64,000 nucleotides of DNA from assembly GCF_041435495.1 (NCBI RefSeq), contig NZ_CP108644.1:3457501-3521500 (forward strand). The letters run 5' to 3'. Shown in pieces: positions 9,288-17,792 of the stretch. The DNA comes from Streptomyces sp. NBC_01116. Its GTDB lineage: Bacteria; Actinomycetota; Actinomycetes; Streptomycetales; Streptomycetaceae. A program made the translations under genes and the position numbers. A model generated the notes under the pieces. It was given only the letters and a program-made list of their open reading frames with translations, made no database searches and was not told where the DNA came from. How positions within the stretch are numbered: position 1 is the stretch's first letter; each line of letters opens with the position of its first letter.

Positions 9288-9311
9288 AGGTCAGATCATG
9301 GCCTGATGGTC
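9288..9311. promoter_or_regulatory. candidate operator between exporter and WYL regulator
   Basis: The 61-base gap between the divergent starts contains an imperfect palindrome, TCAGATCATGGCCTGA. It is well placed to cover both promoters. Regulation of the exporter by the adjacent HTH-WYL protein is inferred from layout only. Confidence 0.3.
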
Positions 9312-9326
9312 CGGCATCCTGAGGCC

Positions 9327-10388
9327 ATGTCCGACACCCCCGCACGACTGCTGAAGCTGCTGTCGCTCCTCCAGACCCCGCGCGAGTGGCCGGGCGGCGA
9401 GCTGGCCGAGCGGCTCGACGTCAGTCCGCGCACGATCCGCCGCGACATCGACCGGCTGCGCGACCTGGGCTACCCGGTCGAGGCCTCGCGCGGCTCCGTC
9501 GGCGGCTATCGCCTGGTGGCGGGCGCCGCCATGCCGCCCCTGCTGCTGGACGACGAGGAGGCGGTGGCCATCGCGGTGGGCCTGCGGGCCGGGGCGGGGC
9601 ACGCCATCGAGGGCGTCGACGAGGCCTCCGTACGGGCGCTGGCGAAGCTGGAACAGGTGCTCCCCGCCCGGCTGCGGCACCGGGTCTCCGTGCTCCAGAA
9701 CGCCACGGTGCCGCTGACCCGGGGCGACGGCGCCACCATCGACCCACGGACCCTGACGACGCTGGCCTCGGCGGCCACCGGGCGGGAACGGCTGAGGTTC
9801 GCGTACCGCAGCGGCGACGGCACCCGGACGAAGCGGCAGGTCGAGCCGTACCGGCTGGTGAGCACCGGGCAGCGCTGGTACCTGGTGGCGTACGACATCG
9901 ACCGGGCGGACTGGCGTACGTTCCGGGTGGACCGGGTCGGCGAGCCGTACGCGACGGGGGCCCGGTTCGCGCCGAGGCCGCTGCCCGTCGAGGGCGCGGG
10001 AAGCGACGCGGGGAGTGAGGACGCGGCGAAGTTCCTGGCCCGGTCGATGCGGCGGATGAAGCCGGAGCTGTGTCTCGATGTGTGGTTCGGAGCGCCGGCG
10101 GAGTTCGTGGCGGCGCGGCTGCCCGCGCATCTCGGAGCGCCGGAGCCGGACGGGCACGGCGGTTGCCGCCTGCGGACCTCGTACGCCGATTCGCTGGAGT
10201 GGGTGGCGCTGCGGCTGGCGTTGGTGGACTGCGAGTTCTCCGTGCAGGGGCCGCCGGAGCTGGTGGAGTACCTGGAGGGCCTCGGCGCCCGGCTGACCCG
10301 CGCCGCCCGGAACCGGCCCCCGGCCGACCTGGAGCAGGAGCAGGAGCAAGGACCGGAGGGACCGGAACAGGGACCGGAACAGGGATGA
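9327..10388 (+). CDS. HTH-WYL transcriptional regulator (YafY/DeoR-like)
   Basis: Encodes 353 residues. The N-terminal winged helix contains LAERLDVSPRTIRRDIDRL (residues ~27-45), and GGYRLVAGAAMPPLLL marks the wing and linker. The centre (RLRFAYRSGDGTRTKRQVEPY...WYLVAYDIDRADWRTFRVDR) is a WYL-type domain, followed by a WCX-like C-terminus. Such regulators sense small molecules or nucleic-acid ligands. The C-terminal ~20 residues are a low-complexity Glu/Gln/Gly tail (EQEQEQGPEGPEQGPEQG). The gene is divergent from the MFS exporter, its likely target. Confidence 0.88.
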   Translation: MSDTPARLLKLLSLLQTPREWPGGELAERLDVSPRTIRRDIDRLRDLGYPVEASRGSVGGYRLVAGAAMPPLLLDDEEAVAIAVGLRAGAGHAIEGVDEASVRALAKLEQVLPARLRHRVSVLQNATVPLTRGDGATIDPRTLTTLASAATGRERLRFAYRSGDGTRTKRQVEPYRLVSTGQRWYLVAYDIDRADWRTFRVDRVGEPYATGARFAPRPLPVEGAGSDAGSEDAAKFLARSMRRMKPELCLDVWFGAPAEFVAARLPAHLGAPEPDGHGGCRLRTSYADSLEWVALRLALVDCEFSVQGPPELVEYLEGLGARLTRAARNRPPADLEQEQEQGPEGPEQGPEQG

Positions 10389-10422
10389 GCCCCGACGCCG
10401 GGGGGGGTGGGCGCCGGGGCTC
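10387..10422. terminator. hairpin terminator between convergent WYL regulator and hrdD
   Basis: 13-base arms (10387-10399 and 10410-10422) pair with one mismatch; the left arm overlaps the stop codon of the WYL gene. Smaller ACCGG-rich hairpins follow to about 10490. No T-tract is present, as is usual in Streptomyces. Confidence 0.6.
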
Positions 10423-10517
10423 AGCTCAGGGACCGGCGAAAACCGGTCGGTGACCGGAATGACCCGGTCGGTCAGCCGGTGCGAACCGGCTTGATGGGGA
10501 GATTACGGGTTATTGGC

Positions 10518-11519
10518 TCACGCCGCAGCGTCAAAGCCCGTGTCGTGAGCCATTCGCTTCAATTCGAGCAGTGCGTGCTTCTCTATCTGGCGGATCCGCT
10601 CCCGCGTGAGGCCGTGCTGCTTGCCCACTTCGGTCAGCGTCCGCTCCCGGCCGTCCTCGATGCCGTACCGCATCTTGATGATCGAGGCCGTCCTGTTGTC
10701 GAGCTTGCCGATCAGGTCCTCCAGCTCCTCACTGCGGAGCAGAGTCATCACGGACTGCTCGGGCGAGACGGCGGAGGTGTCCTCCAGCAGGTCCCCGAAC
10801 TGGGTGTCGCCGTCGTCGTCCACGGACATGTTGAGGCTGACCGGGTCGCGGGCCCAGTCCAGGACGTTGCCGACGCGCTCGGCGTTGGAGTCGAGTTCGG
10901 CGGCGATCTCCGCGTGCTCCGGGTCGCGCCCGTGCTCGCGGTTGAACTCGCGCTGGACCCGGCGGATCCGGCCGAGCTCCTCCACCAGGTGGACGGGGAG
11001 CCGGATCGTGCGGGACTGGTCGGCGATGGACCGGGTGATGGCCTGCCGGATCCACCAGGTGGCGTACGTGGAGAACTTGAAGCCCTTGGCGTAGTCGAAC
11101 TTCTCGACCGCGCGCACCAGGCCCGCGTTGCCCTCCTGGATCAGGTCGAGCAGAGGGAGCCCCGCGCGCGGGTAGCGGCGGGCCACGGCGACGACGAGGC
11201 GGAGGTTGGAACGGATGAATATGTCCTTGGCGCGCTCGCCCTCGGCGACCAGCGCCTGAAGCTCCTCACGCTTCGCGTCACCGCCGGCGCTCTCCACCTC
11301 GCCGTCGAGGATCTGCTGGGCGAAGACGCCCGCCTCGATGGTCTGGGAGAGGTCGACTTCCTTGGCCGCGTCGAGCAGCGGTGTGCGGGCGATCTCGTCC
11401 AGGTACATGCCGACCAGGTCGCGATCGGCGATTTCCCCGCCCACGGCGCGAACACTGCCTGCCCGGCCGGTCCCACCGGAGGTGGTGGACGTACGACGGG
11501 CGACGGCACGGGTTGCCAT
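10518..11519 (-). CDS. hrdD: RNA polymerase sigma factor HrdD
   Basis: Encodes 333 residues, the usual HrdD length. Region 1.2/2 (DRDLVGMYLDEIARTPLLDA, then RSNLRLVVAVARRYPRAGLP), region 2.4 (GFKFSTYATWWIRQAITRSI), region 3 and region 4.2 (LTEVGKQHGLTRERIRQIEK) are all intact. It lacks the long N-terminal extension of the principal factor HrdB. From memory, the N-terminus MATRAVARR and the overall sequence match S. coelicolor HrdD more closely than HrdA or HrdC. It is a non-essential group 2 factor. Convergent with the WYL gene; upstream lies a long non-coding leader. Confidence 0.9.
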   Translation of the reverse strand: MATRAVARRTSTTSGGTGRAGSVRAVGGEIADRDLVGMYLDEIARTPLLDAAKEVDLSQTIEAGVFAQQILDGEVESAGGDAKREELQALVAEGERAKDIFIRSNLRLVVAVARRYPRAGLPLLDLIQEGNAGLVRAVEKFDYAKGFKFSTYATWWIRQAITRSIADQSRTIRLPVHLVEELGRIRRVQREFNREHGRDPEHAEIAAELDSNAERVGNVLDWARDPVSLNMSVDDDGDTQFGDLLEDTSAVSPEQSVMTLLRSEELEDLIGKLDNRTASIIKMRYGIEDGRERTLTEVGKQHGLTRERIRQIEKHALLELKRMAHDTGFDAAA

Positions 11520-11583
11520 GCGTGCTCCCTTGCTGAGTAGGTCGCGACACCCTTTCGAGTGCCCTGCATCCGATGGAAACAAC

Positions 11584-11606
11584 GACTGGAATCCGGACAG
11601 AATTCC
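11584..11606 (-). promoter_or_regulatory. candidate SigE-type promoter of hrdD
   Basis: On the minus strand GGAAT (11606-11602) is followed after 15 bases by GTCGTT (from 11586), ~65 bases before the hrdD ATG. hrdD is known in S. coelicolor to be transcribed in part by the ECF factor SigE, whose sites begin GGAAC. The match is imperfect and the spacer slightly short. Confidence 0.3.
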
Positions 11607-11639
11607 CATGCCACACATTCACTTTCGCGATCATGCAGT

Positions 11640-12072
11640 ACCCTGTCCGGCTCCGACCGCTGGATTCCGCTTCTGGATTCCGCCGGACGCGCAGGTCAGA
11701 GCCGGTGGCGGGGCCGGACCGGCCCCGTTGCGGCTCTCCGACCGGGTACCCGGAATCGGCCCGTGCATGAGACCGCACCCACACGCACGCCCCACTTCCC
11801 CCCGCCCGGCCGCCGTCAGGCCGCCGTCGGGCCCTCGCCCCGGCGCCCGGAGAGCCGTGCTCCCACCCCGAAGGACGGATCGGGCGGCGTTCGGGTTGCT
11901 CAGGGTGTCCGCGCCGGCCCGGCCGGCCCGGCGGGCCCGGCCCCGGCCCCGGGCCCCGAGACGTACGACCGCCGACCGATCCTGCGGGTAACCGGGGCCC
12001 CGAGTGCTTGCGTCTCCGGTCCGAGGCCGACCGGGACCGCGGCCCGATCCGCTGTGGCCCGCGCGTGCCTGA
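11640..12072. other. non-coding region upstream of hrdD and questin-oxidase-like gene
   Basis: Between the hrdD leader and the MITE-like element there are ~430 bases with no ORF that has a convincing start, ribosome site or family resemblance. It is rich in CCGG/GGCC strings, with a Pro/Arg-type composition in every frame. I see no clear RNA gene here. Confidence 0.5.
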
Positions 12073-12232
12073 GGGCTGTCCCGTAATCCCTGGTGGATCA
12101 GCGTGCGGCGTCAGATGCGGTGCATCGCAAGGCGGAGGGGCGTCCGCATACTGGATGTATGTGGACGTTCCGACAACGCGGCGAGGTGCCGTAGCTGTCG
12201 TCGCGCGCCCGCCAGGGACTACGGGACAGCCC
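12073..12232. mobile_element. MITE-like element with 21-bp terminal inverted repeats
   Basis: Ends 12073-12093 (begins GGGCTGTCCCGTAATCCC) and 12212-12232 (ends GGGACAGCCC) are inverted repeats matching at 20 of 21 positions, enclosing 118 bases with no ORF. I recall near-identical sequence scattered through Streptomyces genomes, which fits a non-autonomous transposon or a transposase remnant. No clear target duplication is seen in the flanks (…CCTGA and TTAGC…). Its right end lies 14 bases before the ATG of the next gene, so it may supply or replace that gene's promoter. Confidence 0.75.
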
Positions 12233-12246
12233 TTAGCCTGCTCGGC

Positions 12247-13287
12247 ATGGACGACACCACAGGCACCCTCGACGAGGCGCTGGAGCGCATCCATGTCTCG
12301 GGGCCGGAGCGCGACGGCTGGCTCAGCAATCACGCGCCGATGGCCGTGGAGGCCCTCGTGCGGCACGGCCAGGAGTCGGCCGTGCACCGCTGGCTGGACC
12401 GGTACGGCCCGAAGCTGGACGAGATGCCGGCCGCCGGCTCCCCGGTCACCGCGCGGAACTGGCACGAGGCGCTGGGCGACCCGCGCCGCATCGCCGACTG
12501 GACGGCGTACTTCGAGCGGGAGACGGCCGATACCCCCTGGCGCGACGTGCTCACCGAGTGGTGGCCGCGACTGCTGCCGGGCATCGCCGCGGGCGCCACG
12601 CATCCGGCGATCCGGGTGGGCCACTCCGTACGGACCCTGCTGACGGGCGAGGAGAGCGCCCCGCGCGTCCGGGAGCCGGCCCACGCCCTCGGCTACTGGG
12701 CCGCCCGGCACCAGGCCCTGCCCGCCCTGACGCCGCTCGGTCCGGCCCCGAGTGCGGCGGCGGCACTGGACCGGGTCCCGCTGGTGCCCGGGCGGAACGG
12801 CGGCATCCGGGACCGGTTCGCGCAGCTGACCGGGTTCCCGGACTGGCCGCCGACGGAACAGGACACCGGCCCGGGGCCCGGTCCCACCGACCCCGAGACG
12901 GCCCGGTCCGCGCTCCGGGAGCTGGTACGGGCCTCGACGCACCGGTACGCGACCCACGCGCACGGCGATCCGATCATGCTGGTCCACGCGGCGACCGCGC
13001 CCAACGCGGTCCTGCGCACCCTGCCCGCCCTGCCCGGCGAGCTGTGGGCACCGAGTCTGCGGGCCGCCTGGGCGGCGAGCGCCGCGGTCACCGCCGCCTA
13101 CGCGCCCCGCGAGGCGGCCCCGGTTCCCACGTACGGCGTCGCGGACGCCGGGGAGCTGTTCGCCCGGGCGGCGGCGCACGGCGACGACCACACCATCAAG
13201 TTCACCGACACGGCGCTGGACGTGGGCGACGCGCTCGCGTTCTCCGCCGCCCGGCGCGCGATCGAGCTGAACCCACCGGTCTTCTAG
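12247..13287 (+). CDS. questin oxidase-like protein (DUF4243)
   Basis: Encodes 346 residues from ATG. The N-terminus (LDEALERIHVSGPERDGWLSNHAPMAVEALVRHG) and spaced His motifs (AVHRWLDRY, HALGYWAARHQ, DDHTIKFTDT near the end) are typical of the questin oxidase family, which in fungi opens an anthraquinone ring by a Baeyer-Villiger-like step. The bacterial members are mostly uncharacterised. No membrane segment or signal peptide is present. The MITE-like element abuts the start and no good ribosome site lies between them. A dioxygenase gene follows convergently, so a role in aromatic breakdown is possible. Confidence 0.75.
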   Translation: MDDTTGTLDEALERIHVSGPERDGWLSNHAPMAVEALVRHGQESAVHRWLDRYGPKLDEMPAAGSPVTARNWHEALGDPRRIADWTAYFERETADTPWRDVLTEWWPRLLPGIAAGATHPAIRVGHSVRTLLTGEESAPRVREPAHALGYWAARHQALPALTPLGPAPSAAAALDRVPLVPGRNGGIRDRFAQLTGFPDWPPTEQDTGPGPGPTDPETARSALRELVRASTHRYATHAHGDPIMLVHAATAPNAVLRTLPALPGELWAPSLRAAWAASAAVTAAYAPREAAPVPTYGVADAGELFARAAAHGDDHTIKFTDTALDVGDALAFSAARRAIELNPPVF

Positions 13288-13350
13288 ACCGTTCCGACAG
13301 ACCGCACCTGATAGACCGCGCCGGACAAACCGTTCCGGATAGACCGTTCC

Positions 13351-13367
13351 GAGCGCCCGGAGCGCTC
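13351..13367. terminator. hairpin between convergent genes
   Basis: GAGCGC and GCGCTC form a 6-base stem with a 5-base loop, touching the stop codon of the dioxygenase gene. Just upstream, GACCGTTCCGA-like words recur three to four times in 13288-13350. Confidence 0.45.
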
Positions 13368-14148
13368 AGCCGAACTGCACCGAGCGCTTCGCCAGCCCCA
13401 TCCAGAAGCCGTCGATGACGCTCCGCCCCCGGTCCAGCTCGTCCTCGGCCGCGCCCAGCGTCACGAAGAGCGGCGCGAAGTGCTCGGTGCGCGGGTGGGC
13501 CAGCCTCCCGGCCGGGGACGTGTGCTCGAAGTCGATCAGCGCGTCGATGTCCTGGGCCCGCAGCGCGCGGTCGCCCCAGTCGTCGAACTCCGCCGACCAG
13601 CCGGGAACGCCGCCGCCCTGGTGGCGCAGAGCGGCCAGGTTGTGGGTGAAGAAGCCGCTGCCGACGATGAGCACGCCCTCGTCGCGCAGAGGGGCGAGTC
13701 TGCGTCCGACCTCCATCAGCTTCTGCGGGTCGAGGGTCGGCAGGGAGATCTGGAGTACGGGGACGTCGGCGTCCGGGAACATCTCCACCAGCGGAACGTA
13801 CGCCCCGTGGTCGAGGCCCCGGTCCGGGATGTCCTGGACCGGCGTACCGGCGCCGCGCAGCAGCTTGCGGACGCTGTCGGCCAGCTCGGGCGCGCCCGGG
13901 GCTCCGTAACGCACCCCGTAATAGTGCTCGGGAAAGCCCCAGAAGTCGTACACGAGCGGCACGGTCTCGGTGGCGCCCAGCGCGAGCGGGGCCTCCTCCC
14001 AGTGGGCGGAGACCATCAGGATCGCGCGGGGGCGGGGCAGCCCGGCGGACCAGGCGGCGAGTTCGCCGGGCCAGACGGGATCGTCGGCCAGCGGCGGTGC
14101 GCCGTGCGAGAGGTAGAGGGCGGGCATCCGCTCCGCGGTGGCTGTCAT
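13366..14148 (-). CDS. LigB/DODA-type class III extradiol ring-cleavage dioxygenase
   Basis: Encodes 260 residues; GGGAG precedes the ATG at 14148. The expected metal-site histidines are present: YLSHGAPPL near the N-terminus, VSAHWEE, LDHGAYVPL and TEHFAPLF. These features and length match the YgiD/4,5-DOPA dioxygenase group, which opens catechol-type rings with Fe(II) or Zn. The substrate is not deducible. It is divergent from a MarR regulator 262 bases away and may be its target. Confidence 0.88.
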   Translation of the reverse strand: MTATAERMPALYLSHGAPPLADDPVWPGELAAWSAGLPRPRAILMVSAHWEEAPLALGATETVPLVYDFWGFPEHYYGVRYGAPGAPELADSVRKLLRGAGTPVQDIPDRGLDHGAYVPLVEMFPDADVPVLQISLPTLDPQKLMEVGRRLAPLRDEGVLIVGSGFFTHNLAALRHQGGGVPGWSAEFDDWGDRALRAQDIDALIDFEHTSPAGRLAHPRTEHFAPLFVTLGAAEDELDRGRSVIDGFWMGLAKRSVQFG

Positions 14149-14329
14149 GGCGCTCCCATCCACTGGACACGGCCCCAGGGCGATGGGCGCCGCGCTGGGC
14201 GCTCGGGGCACTGGATCCGGTCACGAACTCGTCCGAGCAGGAGTTCCCCGAGGTCATCCGGGGGATCGTTGTTCAGGGGCCCTGCGAAACTCCTTCGGAT
14301 CCCCTGCGGGGATCTCTCGGGGCAGGCTT

Positions 14330-14388
14330 CTTGAAACTTCAAGTTCCTACCTCCGGAGACCTTAGCCCTATCTAGTTAAACTTTCAAG
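14330..14388. promoter_or_regulatory. two palindromic MarR-type operator candidates
   Basis: CTTGAAACTTCAAG at 14330-14343 is a palindrome with arms TTGAA/TTCAA. A second, similar word, TTAAACTTTCAAG, lies at 14376-14388, about 45 bases on and just before the MarR start. This stretch is the only AT-rich patch in the intergenic region. Autoregulation and control of the divergent dioxygenase are inferred. Confidence 0.5.
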
Positions 14389-14410
14389 AAAAGGTCGTAC
14401 AGTGGAGTAC

Positions 14411-14914
14411 ATGACCACGGCATCCACCAGCGCGCCGCGCTGGCTCACCGACGAGGAGCAGCACGCCTGGCGCGCTTATCTGCATGCCACCACGCTGCTG
14501 GAGGATCACCTGGATCGCCAGTTGCAGCGCGATGCCGGCATGCCGCACATCTATTACGGGCTGCTCGTCCAGCTGTCACAGGCCCCCCGCCGGCAGATGC
14601 GGATGACGGAGCTGGCCCGGAACGCGAAGATCACCCGCTCCCGGCTCTCGCACGCCATCGCCCGGCTGGAGAAGAACGGCTGGGTGCGCCGTGAGGACTG
14701 CCCCTCCGACAAGCGCGGCCAGAACGCGGTGCTCACCGACGACGGCTACGAGATGCTCCGCCGCTCGGCGCCCGGCCACGTCGAGGCCGTACGGCAGGCG
14801 ATGTTCGACCGGCTCACGCCCGAACAGGTGAGCAGCCTCGGGGAGATCATGCGGGTGCTCGCGACCGGCCTGGAGCCGGAGGGCACGGACGCGGATCTGC
14901 CCTGGCTCCGCTGA
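14411..14914 (+). CDS. MarR family transcriptional regulator
   Basis: Encodes 167 residues from ATG 14411, chosen because GTGGAG lies just upstream; a GTG three codons earlier is in frame but is itself part of that purine stretch. The winged helix is clear: MRMTELARNAKITRSRLSHAIARLEKNGWVRREDCPSDKRGQNAVLTDDG (residues ~62-112), with helices for dimerisation on both sides. MarR proteins bind palindromes and release them on binding phenolic ligands. Two such palindromes lie upstream, and the divergent ring-cleavage dioxygenase is a plausible target. Confidence 0.9.
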   Translation: MTTASTSAPRWLTDEEQHAWRAYLHATTLLEDHLDRQLQRDAGMPHIYYGLLVQLSQAPRRQMRMTELARNAKITRSRLSHAIARLEKNGWVRREDCPSDKRGQNAVLTDDGYEMLRRSAPGHVEAVRQAMFDRLTPEQVSSLGEIMRVLATGLEPEGTDADLPWLR

Positions 14915-14983
14915 GCGGTCGCTGAGCGGAACCAGGGCAGGGGGCGCGAGCCACGAGGACGAGCAGGGGCAGGCCCGTGGTCA

Positions 14984-15044
14984 GTGGCCGTCGTCAGTGG
15001 GCGTCGTCGTGGCCGTCGTCGTGGCCGTCGTCGTGGCCGTCGTC
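14984..15044. repeat. 12-bp tandem repeat (GTGGCCGTCGTC, about five copies)
   Basis: Copies start at 14984, 14997, 15009, 15021 and 15033. Three are identical, one has C to G, and one extra A separates the first two. The last copy runs into the stop codon of the MFS gene. Such short arrays usually arise by replication slippage; no function is evident. Confidence 0.8.
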
Positions 15045-16566
15045 AGTGGGCGACGACCGGGATCTTGAACTCCTCCTCGGCGCCCGCGTCCGACGCGCCG
15101 TCCGTCACACCCGAACCCGTTCCCGGTCGCCCCGTGTTGATGAGGGCGATCGCGATGACGGCGGCGGCGACGAGGATGCCGACAGCCCACCAGATCGCGG
15201 CGGCGAAACCGCTGACCATGGCCTGGAGCTGCAGGATCTGCGGGTCCGTGGCGCGGGCCGCGTGATCGGCGACGTACGCGGTGGTGGCGCTCGCGGCGAT
15301 GGTGTTCAGCAGGGCGGTGCCGATGGCCCCGCCGACCTGCTGGGAGGTGTTGACCATCGCGGAGGCCACTCCCGCGTCACGCGGCTCGATGCCGTGCGTG
15401 GCCAGGGACATCGCCGGCATGAACGCCGTACCCATGCCGAGGCCGAGGAGCAGCATGCCGGGCAGGATGACGGCCGCGTAGCTGGTGTTCAGGTCCAGCT
15501 GGGTCAGAAGCAGCATGCCGACCGCGGCGACCAGGAAGCCGGGGCCCATCAGCAGGCGCGGCGGGACCCGGGTCATCAGACGGGTGCCGATCTGGGTGGA
15601 GCCGGTGATCATGCCGACGATCATGGGCATGAACGCGAAGCCGGTCTTGACCGGGGAGTAGCCCTTCACGACCTGGAGGTAGTAGGTCAGGAAGAGGAAC
15701 AGCCCGAACATCGCGATGATGGCGAGCCCCAGCGAGAGGTAGACCCCGCCCCGGTTGCGCTCGGTGAGGACGCGCAGCGGCAGCAGCGGCGACTTCACGC
15801 GCGCCTCGGTCACGACGAAGGCGATCAGCAGCACGGCGGCGGCGACGAACATGGAGACGGTCACCGCGTCCGACCAGCCGGCGGACTCGGCGCGGGTGAA
15901 GCCGTACACCAGGGCGACCAGGCCGAGCGTGGAGAGCACCACGCCGGGGATGTCCAGCGGTGCGCGGTTGCGGGTGCCGGACGGCTCACGGATCACGAAG
16001 TAGGCGCCCGCGGCGGCGACGATGGCGAACGGGATGTTGACGAAGAACGTCCAGCGCCAGTTCAGGTACTCGGTGAGGAAGCCGCCGAGGATCAGCCCGA
16101 CGGCGCCACCGCCGCCGGCGATGGCCCCGTAGATGCCGAACGCCTTGGCGCGCTCCTTGGCATCGGTGAACATCACGGCGAGCAGGGAGAGGGCGGCCGG
16201 GGCGAGCAGGGCGCCGAAGACACCCTGGAGGGCCCGGGAGCCGAACATCATCGCCTCGTTCACGGCCGCCCCGCCGAGCGCGGAGGCCAGCGCGAAGCCG
16301 ATCAGACCGACGACGAAGGTGCGCTTGCGCCCCCAGAGGTCGGAGATCCGGCCGCCGAAGAGGAGAAGCCCGCCGAAGGCGAGGGCGTAGGCGGTGATGA
16401 CCCACTGCTTGTTGCCGTCGGATATGCCGAGGTCGGTCTGGGCGGAGGGCAGCGCGATGTTCACGATGGTCGCGTCGAGGACGACCATCAGCTGGGCGAG
16501 CGCGATGAAGGCCAGGGCCTTCCAGCGACTCGGATCGGGAAGGGCTGTGTCAGCCGTTTTTGACAT
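15043..16566 (-). CDS. MFS exporter, DHA2 (14-helix) family
   Basis: Encodes 507 residues. The ATG at 16566 has AGGTGG eight bases upstream; a GTG at 16578 is in frame but lacks a ribosome site. Hallmarks are QLMVVLDATIVNIALPSA (helix 1), GGRISDLWGRKRTFVVG (motif A) and GAIAGGGGAVGLILGGFL (motif C), with ~14 helices. Close to EmrB/LfrA-type multidrug and antibiotic exporters. A TetR gene lies upstream in the same orientation (16772-17530) and is the natural candidate regulator. Confidence 0.9.
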   Translation of the reverse strand: MSKTADTALPDPSRWKALAFIALAQLMVVLDATIVNIALPSAQTDLGISDGNKQWVITAYALAFGGLLLFGGRISDLWGRKRTFVVGLIGFALASALGGAAVNEAMMFGSRALQGVFGALLAPAALSLLAVMFTDAKERAKAFGIYGAIAGGGGAVGLILGGFLTEYLNWRWTFFVNIPFAIVAAAGAYFVIREPSGTRNRAPLDIPGVVLSTLGLVALVYGFTRAESAGWSDAVTVSMFVAAAVLLIAFVVTEARVKSPLLPLRVLTERNRGGVYLSLGLAIIAMFGLFLFLTYYLQVVKGYSPVKTGFAFMPMIVGMITGSTQIGTRLMTRVPPRLLMGPGFLVAAVGMLLLTQLDLNTSYAAVILPGMLLLGLGMGTAFMPAMSLATHGIEPRDAGVASAMVNTSQQVGGAIGTALLNTIAASATTAYVADHAARATDPQILQLQAMVSGFAAAIWWAVGILVAAAVIAIALINTGRPGTGSGVTDGASDAGAEEEFKIPVVAH

Positions 16567-16771
16567 GGGTGTAGCCACCTAAGGACAAGCGAGGACGCGG
16601 AGGCGTCGTGAAGTGGGCGTCGGCGGTACGTACTCGTGTACGCGCGACGGGGTGAGGCGCGGCGAGATGAAGAGACGTGAGGTGAGGTGAGGCAGTGGGC
16701 CGGGCCCGGCCCCTCAGGACACGGCCGGAAGGTTCAGGCCGGTGCGGGCCGGGGCAGTTCGACGACAGGTC
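16567..16771. other. intergenic region between TetR and MFS genes
   Basis: About 205 bases contain repeated GTGAGGTGAGG-like words near 16650-16690 and purine-rich stretches. No gene or strong hairpin is seen. It must carry any promoter specific to the MFS gene. Confidence 0.4.
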
Positions 16772-17530
16772 CTAGGGGCGCCGCAGGTCCTCCAAGGTCG
16801 CCGCCGATCCGGGCAGTTCGGAGCGGGCCGGGGTCTCCAGTCCGTCCAGGAACAACTGCAGGTGACGGTGGGTGAACCGGTCGATGCCCCGGCAGGCGAT
16901 GCCGGGGAGCGGCCGGGTGAGCTGGGAGAGGGCGACGAGTACGTCACCGACGGCGATGTCGGTACGCAGCCGCCCCGCGGACATGGCGCGCGCCACGAGC
17001 CCCTCGACGGCCTCTTCGAGGCGCCGGCGCTCGGCGAGCAGGTCGGGATGGTCCTTGTCGAAGACGCCGGAGAGCATCGGGCACAGGGCGCCGATCCGCT
17101 CGTCGGCGGCCGCGTGCACGAAGCGGCTGAGCGCGGCGAACGGGTCGGACTCCGCGGCGGCGGCCTCTTCGGCCCGGAGGGTGGTGCGGGAGGTGACCGC
17201 GAGGACGACCTCGTGGGTGAGGGCGGCGCGGTCGGGGAAGTTCCGGTAGAGCGTGGCGTTGCCGACGCCCGCTCGCCGTGCGACGTCGTCCAGTGCCACA
17301 TCCGGCCCGAACTCGACGAACAGCTCGCGCGCGGCCGCGACGATCCGCTCACGGTTGCGCAGCGCGTCGGCCCGCGGGCGGGGCGCCCGGCACGGCGGTG
17401 CGGCTTCGGCACTCCCGGCTGCCGTGCTCCCGGCCGCCGATGCCGTGCTCCCGACTTCCGGTGCCGCGCTTCCGGCTGCCGGTCCGGTGCGCTTCGCGGC
17501 GGTTCCCGCGGTCTCGGCGACGGTCTCCAC
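16772..17530 (-). CDS. TetR family transcriptional regulator
   Basis: Encodes 252 residues from GTG 17530, chosen because GGGGAG lies seven bases upstream; the ORF stays open further but without a better start. An unusual ~60-residue Ala/Gly/Ser-rich N-terminal tail precedes the HTH: RIVAAARELFVEFGPDVALDDVARRAGVGNATLYRNFPDR, with the C-terminal ligand domain (TetR_C, SBP-like) after it. It probably represses the downstream MFS gene and itself. An inverted repeat in its leader is a candidate operator. Confidence 0.88.
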   Translation of the reverse strand: METVAETAGTAAKRTGPAAGSAAPEVGSTASAAGSTAAGSAEAAPPCRAPRPRADALRNRERIVAAARELFVEFGPDVALDDVARRAGVGNATLYRNFPDRAALTHEVVLAVTSRTTLRAEEAAAAESDPFAALSRFVHAAADERIGALCPMLSGVFDKDHPDLLAERRRLEEAVEGLVARAMSAGRLRTDIAVGDVLVALSQLTRPLPGIACRGIDRFTHRHLQLFLDGLETPARSELPGSAATLEDLRRP

Positions 17531-17589
17531 GACGACGCTCCCCTTCCCTGTGTAGCCGGTCGACCCCCACCAGTAACCGGGGACCGCTT

Positions 17590-17622
17590 CCCCGTTTAGC
17601 GGGGACATGTATCCAAACGGGG
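17590..17622. promoter_or_regulatory. candidate TetR operator
   Basis: CCCCGTTT at 17590-17597 and AAACGGGG at 17615-17622 form a perfect 8-base inverted repeat around a 17-base centre. It lies ~60 bases upstream of the TetR start and ~170 bases before the divergent protease gene. A second, overlapping GGGGAG...CTCCCC pair follows. Either gene could be controlled. Confidence 0.4.
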
Positions 17623-17792
17623 AGAGGCTCCCCGCTTATTTCCCACCCCCACGTGACCTGAGTCACATCACTTCAGGGAGAAAACCCTCCGATCGGCGCA
17701 CCCAGCGAGCGGCCCCGGACCACCCGGCACAGGCTGATCGCCAGAGCGCAGTCAGGGGTCGGCCGACTGCCGCGGACCCCGAAGGCGCCTCT

